Assembly (NCBI GenBank): GCA_963715575.1
Contig: OY970250.1
Coordinates: forward strand, 992,001-1,056,000
Direction: 5' to 3'
DNA length: 64,000 nt
Source of the DNA: AC-32 sp963715575
GTDB taxonomy: Bacteria > Actinomycetota > Thermoleophilia > Gaiellales > Gaiellaceae
A model generated the notes under the pieces. It was not told the origin of the DNA. It did no database searches and saw only the letters and a program-made list of their open reading frames with translations. Both the position numbers and the translations under genes were made by a program. Shown here piece by piece: positions 7,558-16,408 of this stretch. Every line of letters begins with the position of its first letter. Positions within the stretch are counted from its first letter, which is position 1.

Positions 7558-9393
7558 GAGCTCGCGCCCGTAGCGCTCGAGCTTCGCCGGGCCGACACCG
7601 GGCACCGAGGCAAGCTCGGCGATCGTCTGGGGCCGCCGCTCGGCGATCTCGGCCAGCGTCGAGTTGTGGAAGACAACGTAGGCCGGGATCTCGTCGGACT
7701 TAGCGCGCTCGAGCCGCCATTTCTTCAGCGCGACGTAGGTCGGGTCGTCGGGCTCCTCCGCCCGGGCCTTCCGCGCGGCTGGAGGTGCGGCCTCGACCCC
7801 GAGCTCGAGCAGGAAGCGGCTCGGCTGCCCGGCCCAGGTCAGCGCGAGGTGCCGCTTGGCGCGCGTCATGCCGACGTAGAGCAGCCGGCGTTCCTCGCCG
7901 ATCTGGTCGGGCGCCCGCATCGCGGCTTTGCAGGGCAGCTCCTTCTCCTCGACCCGCGGCAGGAAGACCGCCTCGAACTCGAGCCCCTTCGCCCGGTGCA
8001 ACGTGAGCAGGTGGACGCCGCCCTGCGCCCCGTGAGCGAAGCGCGCGCGCAGCCACTCGATCCACTGCTCGACCGTCTTCGTGCCGTCGTCGAACTCCTC
8101 GGCCAGCTTGCAGAGCCGCGCGAGGTCGGCCTGGCGCACGAGCTCGCGCTCGCCGACCTTGTCCGGAACCACGGCGACGAGCCCCTGCTGGACGGCGACC
8201 CGTCGCACCTCCTCGGCCACGGAGCCGAAGCCCGCGCCGCGCAGACCCTTCAGCAGCTGCCGCGCCCCGTCGCGAGCCAGCAGCGCCGCGCCCTGGAAGG
8301 GGACCTGCGCGTCGGCGAACAGCTCTTCGAAGTCGACCGAGCGCGCATTCAGCCGGATCAGCACCGCCATCTCCTCGTACGGCACGCCCTCCGCATGCAG
8401 CTCGCGAACCCGCTCGAGCACGAACGCACCCTCGGCCTCGGGCGAGTCGAAGCCGCGCAGCGCCGGCTCGGGGCCTTCGGGCCGCGTCGCGCGCAGCGTC
8501 TTCTCCGCCCCGCCGAGTCGTGGCACGAGCCGGTTCGCCAGCGCGAGCACCTGCGGCGAGGAGCGGTAGTTCTCCTCCAGCCGCACCACGGCCGCCTGCG
8601 GGAACCGCGTCGCGAGCCCGAGCAGCCACTCCGGCGAGGCGCCGGTGAAGCCGTAGATCGACTGGTAGTCGTCGCCGACCGCGCAGAGGTCGTCGCGCGG
8701 CCCGAGCCAGAGCTCGAGCAGCGACTGCTGGAGCAGGTTGACGTCCTGGTACTCGTCGACGGTGAACGCCGCGTAGCGCTCGCGCAGGGCGGCGAGAGCG
8801 AACTCGTCCTCCTCGTACATGCGCACCGCGAGCTCGAGCAGGTCCTCGAAGTCGATCGCGCCCGAGGCCTCCTTCCGCCGCTCGTACTCTCGGAAGACGG
8901 TCGCCATCAGGTCCTCGGGGATCGGCGGCTCGTGGCCGTTCAAGCCGTCGCGATAGGTCTGGGGAGTGAGCCGCCGGTTCTTCGCCCACTCGACCTCGGT
9001 GGCGAGGTCGCCGGCCGGCCGGAAGCGGTACGGCGGCGGCAGCGTGTTCCCGATCTGGCGCAGCAGCAGCGCCTTGGTCGAGAGGATCCGCCCAGGGCCT
9101 TCTCCGCGCGCCCGCCGCAGCTGCGCGAGCGCCGCCGAGTGAAACGTCCGCGCCTCGACCCCCTCAACACCCAGCCGCGCCAGACGAGCGCGCATCTCGC
9201 CCGCGGCCTTGTCCGTGAAGGTGACCGCGAGGATCTGATCCGAGCGCACCGCGCCGCTCGCAACCTGCCACGCGATCCGCCGCGTGATCGTCGTCGTCTT
9301 GCCCGAGCCCGCGCCCGCAAGGATGCAGACCGGCCCGCGCACCGCCTCGGCCGCGCGCCGCTGCTCGGGATTCAGCCCTTCGAGAACGTCCAC
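7537..9393 (-). CDS. UvrD/PcrA-type superfamily 1 DNA helicase with C-terminal HRDC domain
   Basis: 618 residues, a 3'-5' SF1A helicase acting in DNA repair or replication-fork maintenance. Walker A is ILAGAGSGKTTTITRRI (near residue 30), followed by motif Ia AVTFTDKAAGEMRARL, Walker B-type VDEYQDVN, GDDYQSIYGFTGA, LEENYRSSPQVL and the C-terminal motifs LLTLHRAKGLEFEAVF and RRLLYVGMTRAK. Residues from about 545 form an HRDC domain (WRLERAKSDEIPAYVVFHNS), an arrangement known in actinobacterial UvrD2-like proteins. It is shorter than full PcrA (~720), as expected for this subfamily. It lies between polysaccharide genes without obvious functional connection. Confidence 0.93.
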   Translation of the reverse strand: MDVLEGLNPEQRRAAEAVRGPVCILAGAGSGKTTTITRRIAWQVASGAVRSDQILAVTFTDKAAGEMRARLARLGVEGVEARTFHSAALAQLRRARGEGPGRILSTKALLLRQIGNTLPPPYRFRPAGDLATEVEWAKNRRLTPQTYRDGLNGHEPPIPEDLMATVFREYERRKEASGAIDFEDLLELAVRMYEEDEFALAALRERYAAFTVDEYQDVNLLQQSLLELWLGPRDDLCAVGDDYQSIYGFTGASPEWLLGLATRFPQAAVVRLEENYRSSPQVLALANRLVPRLGGAEKTLRATRPEGPEPALRGFDSPEAEGAFVLERVRELHAEGVPYEEMAVLIRLNARSVDFEELFADAQVPFQGAALLARDGARQLLKGLRGAGFGSVAEEVRRVAVQQGLVAVVPDKVGERELVRQADLARLCKLAEEFDDGTKTVEQWIEWLRARFAHGAQGGVHLLTLHRAKGLEFEAVFLPRVEEKELPCKAAMRAPDQIGEERRLLYVGMTRAKRHLALTWAGQPSRFLLELGVEAAPPAARKARAEEPDDPTYVALKKWRLERAKSDEIPAYVVFHNSTLAEIAERRPQTIAELASVPGVGPAKLERYGRELLEALAS

Positions 9394-9424
9394 CGAGTCA
9401 CCCTAGCCTCGAGGGTGGACGGGC

Positions 9425-11308
9425 CTAGTGCAGCGTCTGTTCCGAGACCGTGCCGGTTTGTGCACCGACGAGCCGTGGCAGGCGCATCATCGTCGCGAGC
9501 CGCGAGACCGTTTCCAACGTCTCGCCCTCGCGCACCAGCCGCTCGAGCTCGGCGAGCTCGTCCTGGAGCCAGAGCGAGTCCACGATCGGCCCGCGGACGC
9601 GCATGATCTTCGGGTGCTGCGTCGCCTCGGCGACCTCGCCCTCGCCCCACAGCTCCTCGTGCAGCTTCTCGCCCGGCCGCGAGCCGACGATCTCGATCTC
9701 GATGTCGTGTTCGGGGTCCTTGCCGGACAGCCGGATCATCTGCATGGCGAGGTCGAGGATCCGGACCGGCTCGCCCATGTCGAGCACGAACACGTCGCCG
9801 CGCCCGCCGATCGAGCCGGCCTGGACGACCAGCGAAGCCGCCTCCGGGATGGTCATGAAGTAGCGCGTCATCTCCGGGTGCGTCAGCGTCACCGGGCCGC
9901 CCTTCCCGATCTGCCGGCGGAAGATCGGGATCACGCTGCCGGAGGAGCCGAGCACGTTGCCGAAGCGCACCGCGACGTAGCGCGTGGCCACGTCCTCGCG
10001 GGCGCCGTAGGCCTCGACGATCCACTCGCAGAGCGCCTTCGACTGGCCCATCACGGTCTTCGGGTTGACCGCCTTGTCGGTCGAGATCAGGACGAAGCGC
10101 TTGGCGCCGTGCTCGGCCGCGGCCTCGACCAGCACGCGCGTGGCGAGCGCGTTGTTTCGCACCGACTCGAGCGGGTTCGCCTCCATCAGCGGCACGTGCT
10201 TGTAGGCGGCGGCGTGGAAGACGACGCCGGGCTGGTAGCGCTCGAAGACCTGGCGCATCTTCGTGCGGCTCTTGCAGTCGGCGAGCACGGGGATCGAGGC
10301 TGCGAAGCCGCGCTCGTCCACCAGCTCGCGCTCGATCTCGAACAGCGCCGTCTCGCCCTGGTCGACGAGGATCAGGCGCTGCGGGCCGACGCGAGCGATC
10401 TGGCGGCAGAGCTCCGAGCCGATCGAGCCGCCCGCGCCCGTGACTAGCACGGTCTCCTCCTTCAGGTACGCGGCGGTCGCCTCGAGGTCGACCTCGACGG
10501 GCTCGCGGCCGAGCACGTCCTCGACCTGTACCGGGCGCAGCTGCGTGGCGAGGTTGCTGTCGTCGGCGATCAGCTCGTACAGGCCGGGCAGCGTCTTGAC
10601 CGGGACGTTGCCCTCGCGCGTGACGTTGACGATCCGCTGGCGCATGTCGCCGGAAGCCGAGGGGATCGCGAGGATCACCTCGTCGGGCTTGTTGTCCCGC
10701 AGGATGTGGCGGAGCTCGTCGGTCGTGCCGAGCACGCGGACGCCATGGATGCGCAGGTTCTTCTTGCGCGGGTCGTCGTCGATCAGGCCGATCGGCGTGT
10801 AGCCGAGCTGGCGGTTGCGCTGCATCTCGCGGATCACGAGCTGGCCCGCATCGCCGGCGCCGACGACCAGGACCTCCTTGCCGCGGGCGATCAGCCCGGT
10901 GCTCGGCCGCTCGATCAGGCTGCGCGCGAGCAGGCGGCTCCCCGCGACGAAGGCGAGCAGCAGCAGCCAGTCCATGATCGCCACCGAGCGCGGCAGCCGC
11001 ACCTGCGCGACCGGCGAGAAGAAGTAGACGGTCAGGCTCGACGCGACCACCGCCGCGGTGACACCGCGCGCCGCCGACCACATGTCGCGGATCGAGACGT
11101 AGCGCCACCAGCGGTCGTAGAAGCGGAAGAGCACGAACACGACCAGCTGGATCGCGACGACGATCAGGATCGTGCGCTGGAAGAGCTTGTCGTAGTAGAC
11201 CGGGACGCCCTGGTCGAAGCGCAGCTCGAAGGAGAGCCACCACGCGAGCGCGATCAGGCAGCCGTCGGCAACGAGCTGCCAGATCCGGTGACGGTTCACG
11301 TGGATCAC
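9425..11308 (-). CDS. Membrane-anchored nucleoside-diphosphate-sugar epimerase/dehydratase (CapD/PglF-like)
   Basis: 627 residues. Four hydrophobic helices span about residues 8-125, then two Rossmann-like domains: a CoA-binding-type fold with VLVVGAGDAGQLVIREM, and the catalytic SDR domain with VLVTGAGGSIGSELCRQI. The catalytic region reads FHAAAYKHVPLMEANP and LISTDKAVNPKTVMGQSK. These are hallmarks of the UDP-GlcNAc 4,6-dehydratase family that makes precursors for diamino- or N-acetyl-fucosamine-type sugars. The aminotransferase that would act on the 4-keto product is the next gene upstream (DegT). The GTG at 11308 is used; a second GTG three codons in is also possible. Confidence 0.92.
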   Translation of the reverse strand: MIHVNRHRIWQLVADGCLIALAWWLSFELRFDQGVPVYYDKLFQRTILIVVAIQLVVFVLFRFYDRWWRYVSIRDMWSAARGVTAAVVASSLTVYFFSPVAQVRLPRSVAIMDWLLLLAFVAGSRLLARSLIERPSTGLIARGKEVLVVGAGDAGQLVIREMQRNRQLGYTPIGLIDDDPRKKNLRIHGVRVLGTTDELRHILRDNKPDEVILAIPSASGDMRQRIVNVTREGNVPVKTLPGLYELIADDSNLATQLRPVQVEDVLGREPVEVDLEATAAYLKEETVLVTGAGGSIGSELCRQIARVGPQRLILVDQGETALFEIERELVDERGFAASIPVLADCKSRTKMRQVFERYQPGVVFHAAAYKHVPLMEANPLESVRNNALATRVLVEAAAEHGAKRFVLISTDKAVNPKTVMGQSKALCEWIVEAYGAREDVATRYVAVRFGNVLGSSGSVIPIFRRQIGKGGPVTLTHPEMTRYFMTIPEAASLVVQAGSIGGRGDVFVLDMGEPVRILDLAMQMIRLSGKDPEHDIEIEIVGSRPGEKLHEELWGEGEVAEATQHPKIMRVRGPIVDSLWLQDELAELERLVREGETLETVSRLATMMRLPRLVGAQTGTVSEQTLH

Positions 11309-11323
11309 CTCGCGCTCCTGACC

Positions 11324-11365
11324 GGCACCGGCTCCTGCGCGGCGAAGCCGCGCTCCGCCGGTGCC
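11324..11365. terminator. Long compound hairpin between the aminotransferase and dehydratase genes
   Basis: Outer arms GGCACCGGC (11324-11332) and GCCGGTGCC (11357-11365) enclose inner arms GCGCGGC and GCCGCGC (11337-11343, 11347-11353) around a GAA loop, with small 4-nt and 3-nt internal loops. A weaker CACGGC/GCCGTG stem lies beside it at about 11378-11403. It sits in the 153-bp minus-strand gap just upstream of the CapD-like start. No U-tract follows on either strand, so it may be an intrinsic-like terminator, an attenuator or an mRNA stabiliser. Confidence 0.5.
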
Positions 11366-11461
11366 TCGCGCCGCTCACGGCACGCTGCTCTCCGGGGCCG
11401 TGCTACTCGCACTGTCCCCTCCGGCATCGCACCGCGAGCGTCACGTCAGAAGCCCGAGGTT

Positions 11462-12544
11462 TCACGCGCGCACCGCCGCGGCCTCGCGGATCACGCTCAC
11501 CACGCGCTCCTGCGTCTCCGCCGGGATGCCGGCCCACATGGGCAGGGCGAGGTTCTCGGCGGAGGCCTTCTCGGTCTCGGGCAGCGACCCTTCCTGCCAG
11601 CCGAGGTAGCGCAGTGCCGGCTGCAGGTGGAGTGGCACGACGTAGTACGAGGCGTTGCCGATCCCGGCCGTCGCGAGGGCCTCGCGGAAGCGGTCGCGGT
11701 CCGGCGTGCGGACGACGTACATGTGGTAGACGTGGCCGGGCTCGTCGGCCGGCAGCTCGCAGAGCTCGCCGAGCCCAAGCTCCTCGTAGCGCGCGGCGGC
11801 CTCGCGGCGCGCGGCGTTCCAGCCGTCGATCTCGCCGAGGAAGAGCCGGAGCACCGCGGCCTGCAGCTCGTCGAGCCGCGAGTTGTAGCCGACCGCCTCG
11901 AAGTCCTTCTTGTCGCGCGAGCCGTGGAAGCGCAGCAGCGTGATCCGGTCCGCGAGCTCCTCGTCGGTCGCCGCGACCAGGCCGCCGTCGCCGAGCGCGA
12001 ACAGGTTCTTGGTCGGGAAGAAGCTGAAGGTCGAGAGCGCGCCGACTCGGGCGACGCCCTGGGCGCCGTAGGCCTGCGCCGCGTCCTCGACGATGGGGAT
12101 CCCGAGCTCGGCCAGGCCTGAGAGTGGCATCACTCGCCCGAACAGGTGCACCGGCATGATCGCCCGGGTGCGGTCGGTCACCCGCGCGGCCACGTCCTCG
12201 GGATCGAGGTTGAGCGTGGCCGGGTCGATGTCGGCGAAGACCGGCGTCGCCCCGCGGCGCGCGATCGACTCGGCGGTCGCGTAGAAGGTGAACGAGGGGC
12301 AGATCACCTCGTCGCCCGGGCCGATCTCCAGCGCGTCGAGCGCCAGCACGAGCGCGTCGGTGCCGTTGGCGACGCCGACCGTGCGCGGCACGCCGAGCTG
12401 CTCGGCCGCCTCGGCCTCGAACGCCTTCACGTTCGGGCCCAGGATGAAGACGCCCGAGTCGAGCACGCCCGCGATCCGCTCCTGGATCTGCGGAATCAGG
12501 CGCTCGTACTGGGCCTTGACGTCGACGAGTGGGGTGTCAGGCAC
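11462..12544 (-). CDS. DegT/DnrJ/EryC1/StrS family sugar aminotransferase
   Basis: 360-residue PLP enzyme that aminates a nucleotide-linked keto-sugar. Visible motifs are GVANGTDALVLALDALEIGPGD, PSFTFYATAESIARRGATPVF, the PLP-ring contact PIVEDAAQAYGA and the Schiff-base region SFFPTKNLFALGDGG, with Lys179 as the PLP lysine. The length is normal. The GTG start overlaps the DedA stop by 8 bp. The 4,6-dehydratase-like gene immediately downstream would supply a 4-keto sugar, so the pair probably makes a 4-amino-4,6-dideoxy sugar for the nearby glycan pathway (inference). Confidence 0.92.
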   Translation of the reverse strand: MPDTPLVDVKAQYERLIPQIQERIAGVLDSGVFILGPNVKAFEAEAAEQLGVPRTVGVANGTDALVLALDALEIGPGDEVICPSFTFYATAESIARRGATPVFADIDPATLNLDPEDVAARVTDRTRAIMPVHLFGRVMPLSGLAELGIPIVEDAAQAYGAQGVARVGALSTFSFFPTKNLFALGDGGLVAATDEELADRITLLRFHGSRDKKDFEAVGYNSRLDELQAAVLRLFLGEIDGWNAARREAAARYEELGLGELCELPADEPGHVYHMYVVRTPDRDRFREALATAGIGNASYYVVPLHLQPALRYLGWQEGSLPETEKASAENLALPMWAGIPAETQERVVSVIREAAAVRA

Positions 12545-13187
12545 GACGGGTCTTGAGTCTAGAGAACCACCGGAATATCAGGTACAGCGCGAGCAGTCCG
12601 GCTCCTGCCAGGAGCGCGAGGTCGAACGCGTGGTGGAAGCGCTCGTAGTTGCTGCCGAGGGCGTACCCGATCCCCGCGAACACGAACGCCCAGATCCCCG
12701 AGCCGATCGCCGTCGGCCAGAGGTACGACCAGAACCGCATCCGGAAGACGCCGGCCGGGATCGAGACGAACGAGCGCACGACCGGCGTGATCCGGCCGAG
12801 CAGCACCGCCCAGCGGTCGTGCCGCTCGAACCAGCGCTCGGCCCGCTCGAGCCGCTCGGGCCCGAGGTGCAGCAGGCGTCCATGGCCCTCGACGAACGGC
12901 CTCCCGCCCGCGCGGCCGATCCACCAGCCGAAGATCGCGCCGACCACGTAGCCCAGCGTGCCGGCGAGCGCCATCGTCACGAACGCCCAGCCGCCGGAGT
13001 CGATCTGCTGGCCGAAGAGCACGACGTCCTGGGAGGCGAAGGCGCCGGAGGCGAGCGCGCCCGCGTAGACCATCACCAGCTCGCTCGCGGCCGGGAAGAC
13101 GGCGTCGATCGCCATCAGCAGGAAGACCGCGTAGACGCCGTGGTCGCCGACGAAGGTGGTGATGGAGCCGGAGACCGACGCGAGCAC
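12537..13187 (-). CDS. DedA family membrane protein (SNARE-associated/VTT domain)
   Basis: 216-residue polytopic membrane protein. The family core is visible as AIDAVFPAASELVMVYAGAL near the N-terminus (an acidic residue in the first re-entrant segment) and LLGRITPVVRSFVSIPAGVFRM in the middle (conserved Arg and G-x-R-F/T-P pattern), with a C-terminal anchor ending in RLKTRRA. DedA proteins include polyprenyl-phosphate and phospholipid flippases, which would suit the surrounding polysaccharide genes. It starts at GTG and overlaps the aminotransferase start by 8 bp. Confidence 0.9.
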   Translation of the reverse strand: MLASVSGSITTFVGDHGVYAVFLLMAIDAVFPAASELVMVYAGALASGAFASQDVVLFGQQIDSGGWAFVTMALAGTLGYVVGAIFGWWIGRAGGRPFVEGHGRLLHLGPERLERAERWFERHDRWAVLLGRITPVVRSFVSIPAGVFRMRFWSYLWPTAIGSGIWAFVFAGIGYALGSNYERFHHAFDLALLAGAGLLALYLIFRWFSRLKTRRA

Positions 13188-13208
13188 GCGCCGGGAGTGT
13201 ACGGCGCG

Positions 13209-15002
13209 CTATCGCCGGACGACGAAGGTCTGGTTCAGGTCGACCGGCCCGTAGGCGTTCTGGGCGTAGACCTTGAAGATGTAGCTGCCGCGGTAAACCT
13301 GGCGGCCGTTCTTGAAGCGGCCGTCCCAGGCGATCGCGCGCGTGCCGGCGCCGAGGTTCCGGCCCGGCAGGCGCCGGATCAGGATCCCTTTGCGCGTCCA
13401 GATCGACGCGGTCACCCGCGCGGGCGAGGCCAGCTTGAAGCGGGCGACGACTGCGGTGCGCGTCTTCGGCCGCAGCCGCACCGAGCGAGGCGCGACGCTC
13501 ATGAAGCCGAGCGTGTCGTTCAGCCAGAAGGAGCGCTCGACCGACGAGGCCTGCCCGTCGCCGTCCGTCGCCGAGATCACCCAGCGCCAGCGCCCGAGCG
13601 GCTCGCCGGCGACCGTGCGGTGCCAGCGACCGTGAATCCGGCGCCGGCCCTGGAGGGCGCGCTGCTTCTTCTTAGCGGTCGCCGGCCATTGGTAGGTGTA
13701 GATGCCCGGCTGGCGCTCGACCGACTCGGTGAAGCCGGTCACGCCGCCCGGGCCGAGCAGGCTCGCCGTCACGGTCGAGGGCTTGACCACCTTGTACGCA
13801 ACTTGCTGCTGCTCTGCGACCCCGTCGGCGTTCGGCGAGACGACCGGGAGCAGAGGCGGTGGCGCGTAGACACCCGTGTAGAGGACGGCCAGCGACTCGG
13901 CGACCGACCGCTCGCCGCCGGGGTCCGAGGGCCGGTTCAGCAGCCGGCCGTCGAAGGCCATCGTCGTCGAGCCGCCCGCGTCGAGCGCGGAGGCCGTCAC
14001 CGCGCCGAGCCGGACCATCGCCTGCGCAAGCTCCCAGTTCGTCATCCCAACGCTGGAGCCGCGGCGGCGACCGTCGACCGCGAGCAGGACGATCTTGCCG
14101 TCGCGCCGCTGGCCGACCGCCGTGCGCGGGTTGCGCGGGCCGAGTTGCGACGGCAGGAAGTCCTCGCCGGCCGTCCAGACCGCCTTGCCGTTGCGCACGA
14201 TCACGGGCCCGCCGCCGAGCGCGTCGGTGACGCCCGTCGCGAGCCAGTCGGGCTGGAGGATCAGCCGCGTCAGGATCGGCGTGCCCGGGGTCGCCTCGGC
14301 CTGGAGCTTCGCGACCTGCGAGCCGCGCGCCAGCAGCACCGCGCCGTTCTTCGGGATCGGCAGGCCGCCGCCCGAGTGCGTGAAGGTGACGACCCCGGTC
14401 AGATCGGTGCCGGGCACCGCCGGCGGGAAAGGCTGCAGGACGGCCTCGAACACGCCCGGGATGCTCGGCGTCGAGGGGCCCCAGGAGGGCGTGAAGAGCG
14501 AGGTGCCGTCGCCGCGCGGCGGCTGGTTCAGGCCGGTCAGCGGCCGGCGCTGGCCGAGGCCCTGCCAGTAGCCGAAGAACGAGACGCGCCCGACGGTGAG
14601 CTTGCCGTCGGCCGAGATGCCGGTGCTCGAGCGCGCTCGGTAGGGCGGGCTCATCAGCACCTTGTCCTGCATGAACATCCCGGACGGGTGGCCGTCGTTG
14701 AAGTTGAACAGGTCGCCGTTGACGCCGGCGACCGTCGCCGTGGCGGAGATGTTCTTCTGCATCGAGGTGACGCGCTCGGTGCCGAGGATCGCGTTGTTCG
14801 AAAGCAGCGGCTTGAGCTGGTAGAGGCCGCCAGGCCGCGGCGCGGTGAGCACGTTCAGGACGACGGGCCCGTGCGCGGTGAACTGCACCGTGCGCTGGTA
14901 GCTCACGTTCGGCATCAGCACCTGCGAGGCGGCGAGCGCCGACGGCGAGAGCGCGGCGGCGAGCGATGCCAGCAGGGCTCCGGTGAGGATTCGGCGGAGC
15001 AT
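13209..15002 (-). CDS. Secreted phosphodiester glycosidase-family protein (NAGPA domain) with C-terminal FlgD-like domain
   Basis: 597 residues from the ATG at 15002, chosen because it gives a clean signal peptide (MLRRILTGALLASLAAALSP, cleavage near ALAAS); an in-frame start 14 codons upstream would spoil it. The central region (about 60-380) is the NAGPA/DUF2233-type domain with GVNGDLFNFNDGHPSG, PRTAVGQRRDGKIVLLAVDG and the signature LDAGGSTTMAFDG. The remaining ~200 residues resemble FlgD-type Ig-like repeats (ASIWTRKGILIRRLPG, AIAWDGRFKNGRQVYRGSY). It is likely extracellular or cell-wall-associated and removes or modifies sugar phosphodiester caps; the substrate is unknown. Confidence 0.87.
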   Translation of the reverse strand: MLRRILTGALLASLAAALSPSALAASQVLMPNVSYQRTVQFTAHGPVVLNVLTAPRPGGLYQLKPLLSNNAILGTERVTSMQKNISATATVAGVNGDLFNFNDGHPSGMFMQDKVLMSPPYRARSSTGISADGKLTVGRVSFFGYWQGLGQRRPLTGLNQPPRGDGTSLFTPSWGPSTPSIPGVFEAVLQPFPPAVPGTDLTGVVTFTHSGGGLPIPKNGAVLLARGSQVAKLQAEATPGTPILTRLILQPDWLATGVTDALGGGPVIVRNGKAVWTAGEDFLPSQLGPRNPRTAVGQRRDGKIVLLAVDGRRRGSSVGMTNWELAQAMVRLGAVTASALDAGGSTTMAFDGRLLNRPSDPGGERSVAESLAVLYTGVYAPPPLLPVVSPNADGVAEQQQVAYKVVKPSTVTASLLGPGGVTGFTESVERQPGIYTYQWPATAKKKQRALQGRRRIHGRWHRTVAGEPLGRWRWVISATDGDGQASSVERSFWLNDTLGFMSVAPRSVRLRPKTRTAVVARFKLASPARVTASIWTRKGILIRRLPGRNLGAGTRAIAWDGRFKNGRQVYRGSYIFKVYAQNAYGPVDLNQTFVVRR

Positions 15003-15106
15003 GACCCGGCGATCACCGTAGCTACGACCTCCGCGGAAGTCCAACGGCCTACGATCAATATTTCGTAAAGGCTCCGTTAGCTCCGCGACGGCGGTAGGTT
15101 CCAGGC

Positions 15107-16408
15107 GTGAGCGCGACCGTCGGCACGCGCACCGAGCTCCTCGAAGAGCTCGTCGCGCGCTACCCGCAGATCCCGCCCGAGGCGGTGCTGAAGGAGGACC
15201 TGCTCCGCACCGGGATGGCGTTCGACGTCAGCGCGCTGACCGACAACCTCGACGGCGGCGTCAAGCCGAAGTCGTACTTCATCTTCTCGTTCGACCAGAA
15301 GCCGCTGGCCGAGCTAGGCGACGCCGCCAGGCAGCGGCCGCCCGAGGAGATCGCGCTGACCGGCGGCCCCTGGGAGCTGCGGCGCACGATCGTCTCGGTG
15401 CGCGTCAACCCCGACTCGCCCTACCGCGTCTCGGGCGGGGAGAACGGGCTGCGGCTCTCGCTCGACGGCCGCGAGCTGGCCGAGGTGGCGCTGCCGCCGA
15501 TGCCCGAGTACTACCGCCACACGCTCGCCAACGGCAAGACGGTGATGGAGACCGCGCCGACGATCGAGTGGGGCTACCTGATCTACCTCACCGTGCTGCG
15601 CCTCTGCCAGTACTTCGGCGCCAAGGAGGAGTGCGGCTTCTGCGACATCAACCACAACTGGCGGCAGCACAAGCAGGCCGGGCGGCCGTACACGGGCGTG
15701 AAGCCGATCGAGGACGTGCTCGAGGCGCTCGCGTTGATCGACTGCCACGACGAGGGCACGAGCCACGCCTACACGCTTACCGGCGGCTCGGTCACCTCGA
15801 CCGTCGAGGGCCTCGCCGAAGCCGACTTCTACGGCCGCTACGCGCAGGCGATCGAGGAGCGCTTCCCGGGCCGCTGGATCGGCAAGGTAGTCGCTCAGGC
15901 GCTGCCGAAGGCCGACGCGCAGCGCTTCAAGGACTACGGCATCTCGATCTACCACCCGAACTACGAGGTCTGGGACAAGCGCCTCTTCTCGCTGATCTCG
16001 CCCGGCAAGCAGCGCTACGTCGGCCGCGAAGAGTGGCACCGGCGGATCCTCGACGCGGCCGAGGTCTTCGGGCCGAGCCACGTGATCCCGAACTTCGTCG
16101 CGGGCGTGGAGCTGGCGCGGCCGTTCGGCTTCGCCACCATCGACGAGGCGATCGCGTCCACGACCGAAGGGCTCGACTTCTTCATGAGCCACGGCGTCGC
16201 GCCGCGCTTCACGACCTGGTGCCCGGAGCCGACCACCCCGCTCGGGCGCGACAACCCGGACGGCGCGCCGCTCGAGTACCACGTGCGCCTGCTCGAGGCT
16301 TACCGCGACGCCCTGCACCGGCACGGTCTCGCGCCGCCGCCGGGCTACGGCGAGGCGGGAGTCGGCAACGCCGTCTTCTCGGTCAGCTCCTTCATGGACG
16401 TGCTGTGA
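15107..16408 (+). CDS. Radical SAM protein with non-canonical CX8CX2C cluster motif
   Basis: 433 residues. After an N-terminal domain of about 150 residues without cysteines there is LCQYFGAKEECGFCDIN, placing C167, C176 and C179 in a CX8CX2C spacing instead of CX3CX2C. The glycine motif AYTLTGGSVTST follows at about 225, as in SAM-binding loops. The GTG start is preceded by a short divergent promoter gap. Its stop overlaps the MqnC-like start (GTGA), so the two radical enzymes are translationally coupled. It could be a futalosine-pathway partner or an unrelated enzyme. I do not recognise the named family; the cluster type is read directly from sequence. Confidence 0.8.
   Translation: MSATVGTRTELLEELVARYPQIPPEAVLKEDLLRTGMAFDVSALTDNLDGGVKPKSYFIFSFDQKPLAELGDAARQRPPEEIALTGGPWELRRTIVSVRVNPDSPYRVSGGENGLRLSLDGRELAEVALPPMPEYYRHTLANGKTVMETAPTIEWGYLIYLTVLRLCQYFGAKEECGFCDINHNWRQHKQAGRPYTGVKPIEDVLEALALIDCHDEGTSHAYTLTGGSVTSTVEGLAEADFYGRYAQAIEERFPGRWIGKVVAQALPKADAQRFKDYGISIYHPNYEVWDKRLFSLISPGKQRYVGREEWHRRILDAAEVFGPSHVIPNFVAGVELARPFGFATIDEAIASTTEGLDFFMSHGVAPRFTTWCPEPTTPLGRDNPDGAPLEYHVRLLEAYRDALHRHGLAPPPGYGEAGVGNAVFSVSSFMDVL

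Noticed and set aside
12288..15068. A very long open frame antisense to DedA and the phosphodiester glycosidase
   Set aside because: It is a by-product of high GC: low-complexity Arg/Ala/Gly/Asp composition, no recognisable motif, and the opposite strand has clear families with signal peptide and conserved residues.
15050..15075. AT-rich stretch before the radical SAM gene as a defined promoter
   Set aside because: It is locally AT-rich (AATATTT) but no -35/-10 pair with good spacing could be set confidently for either divergent gene.
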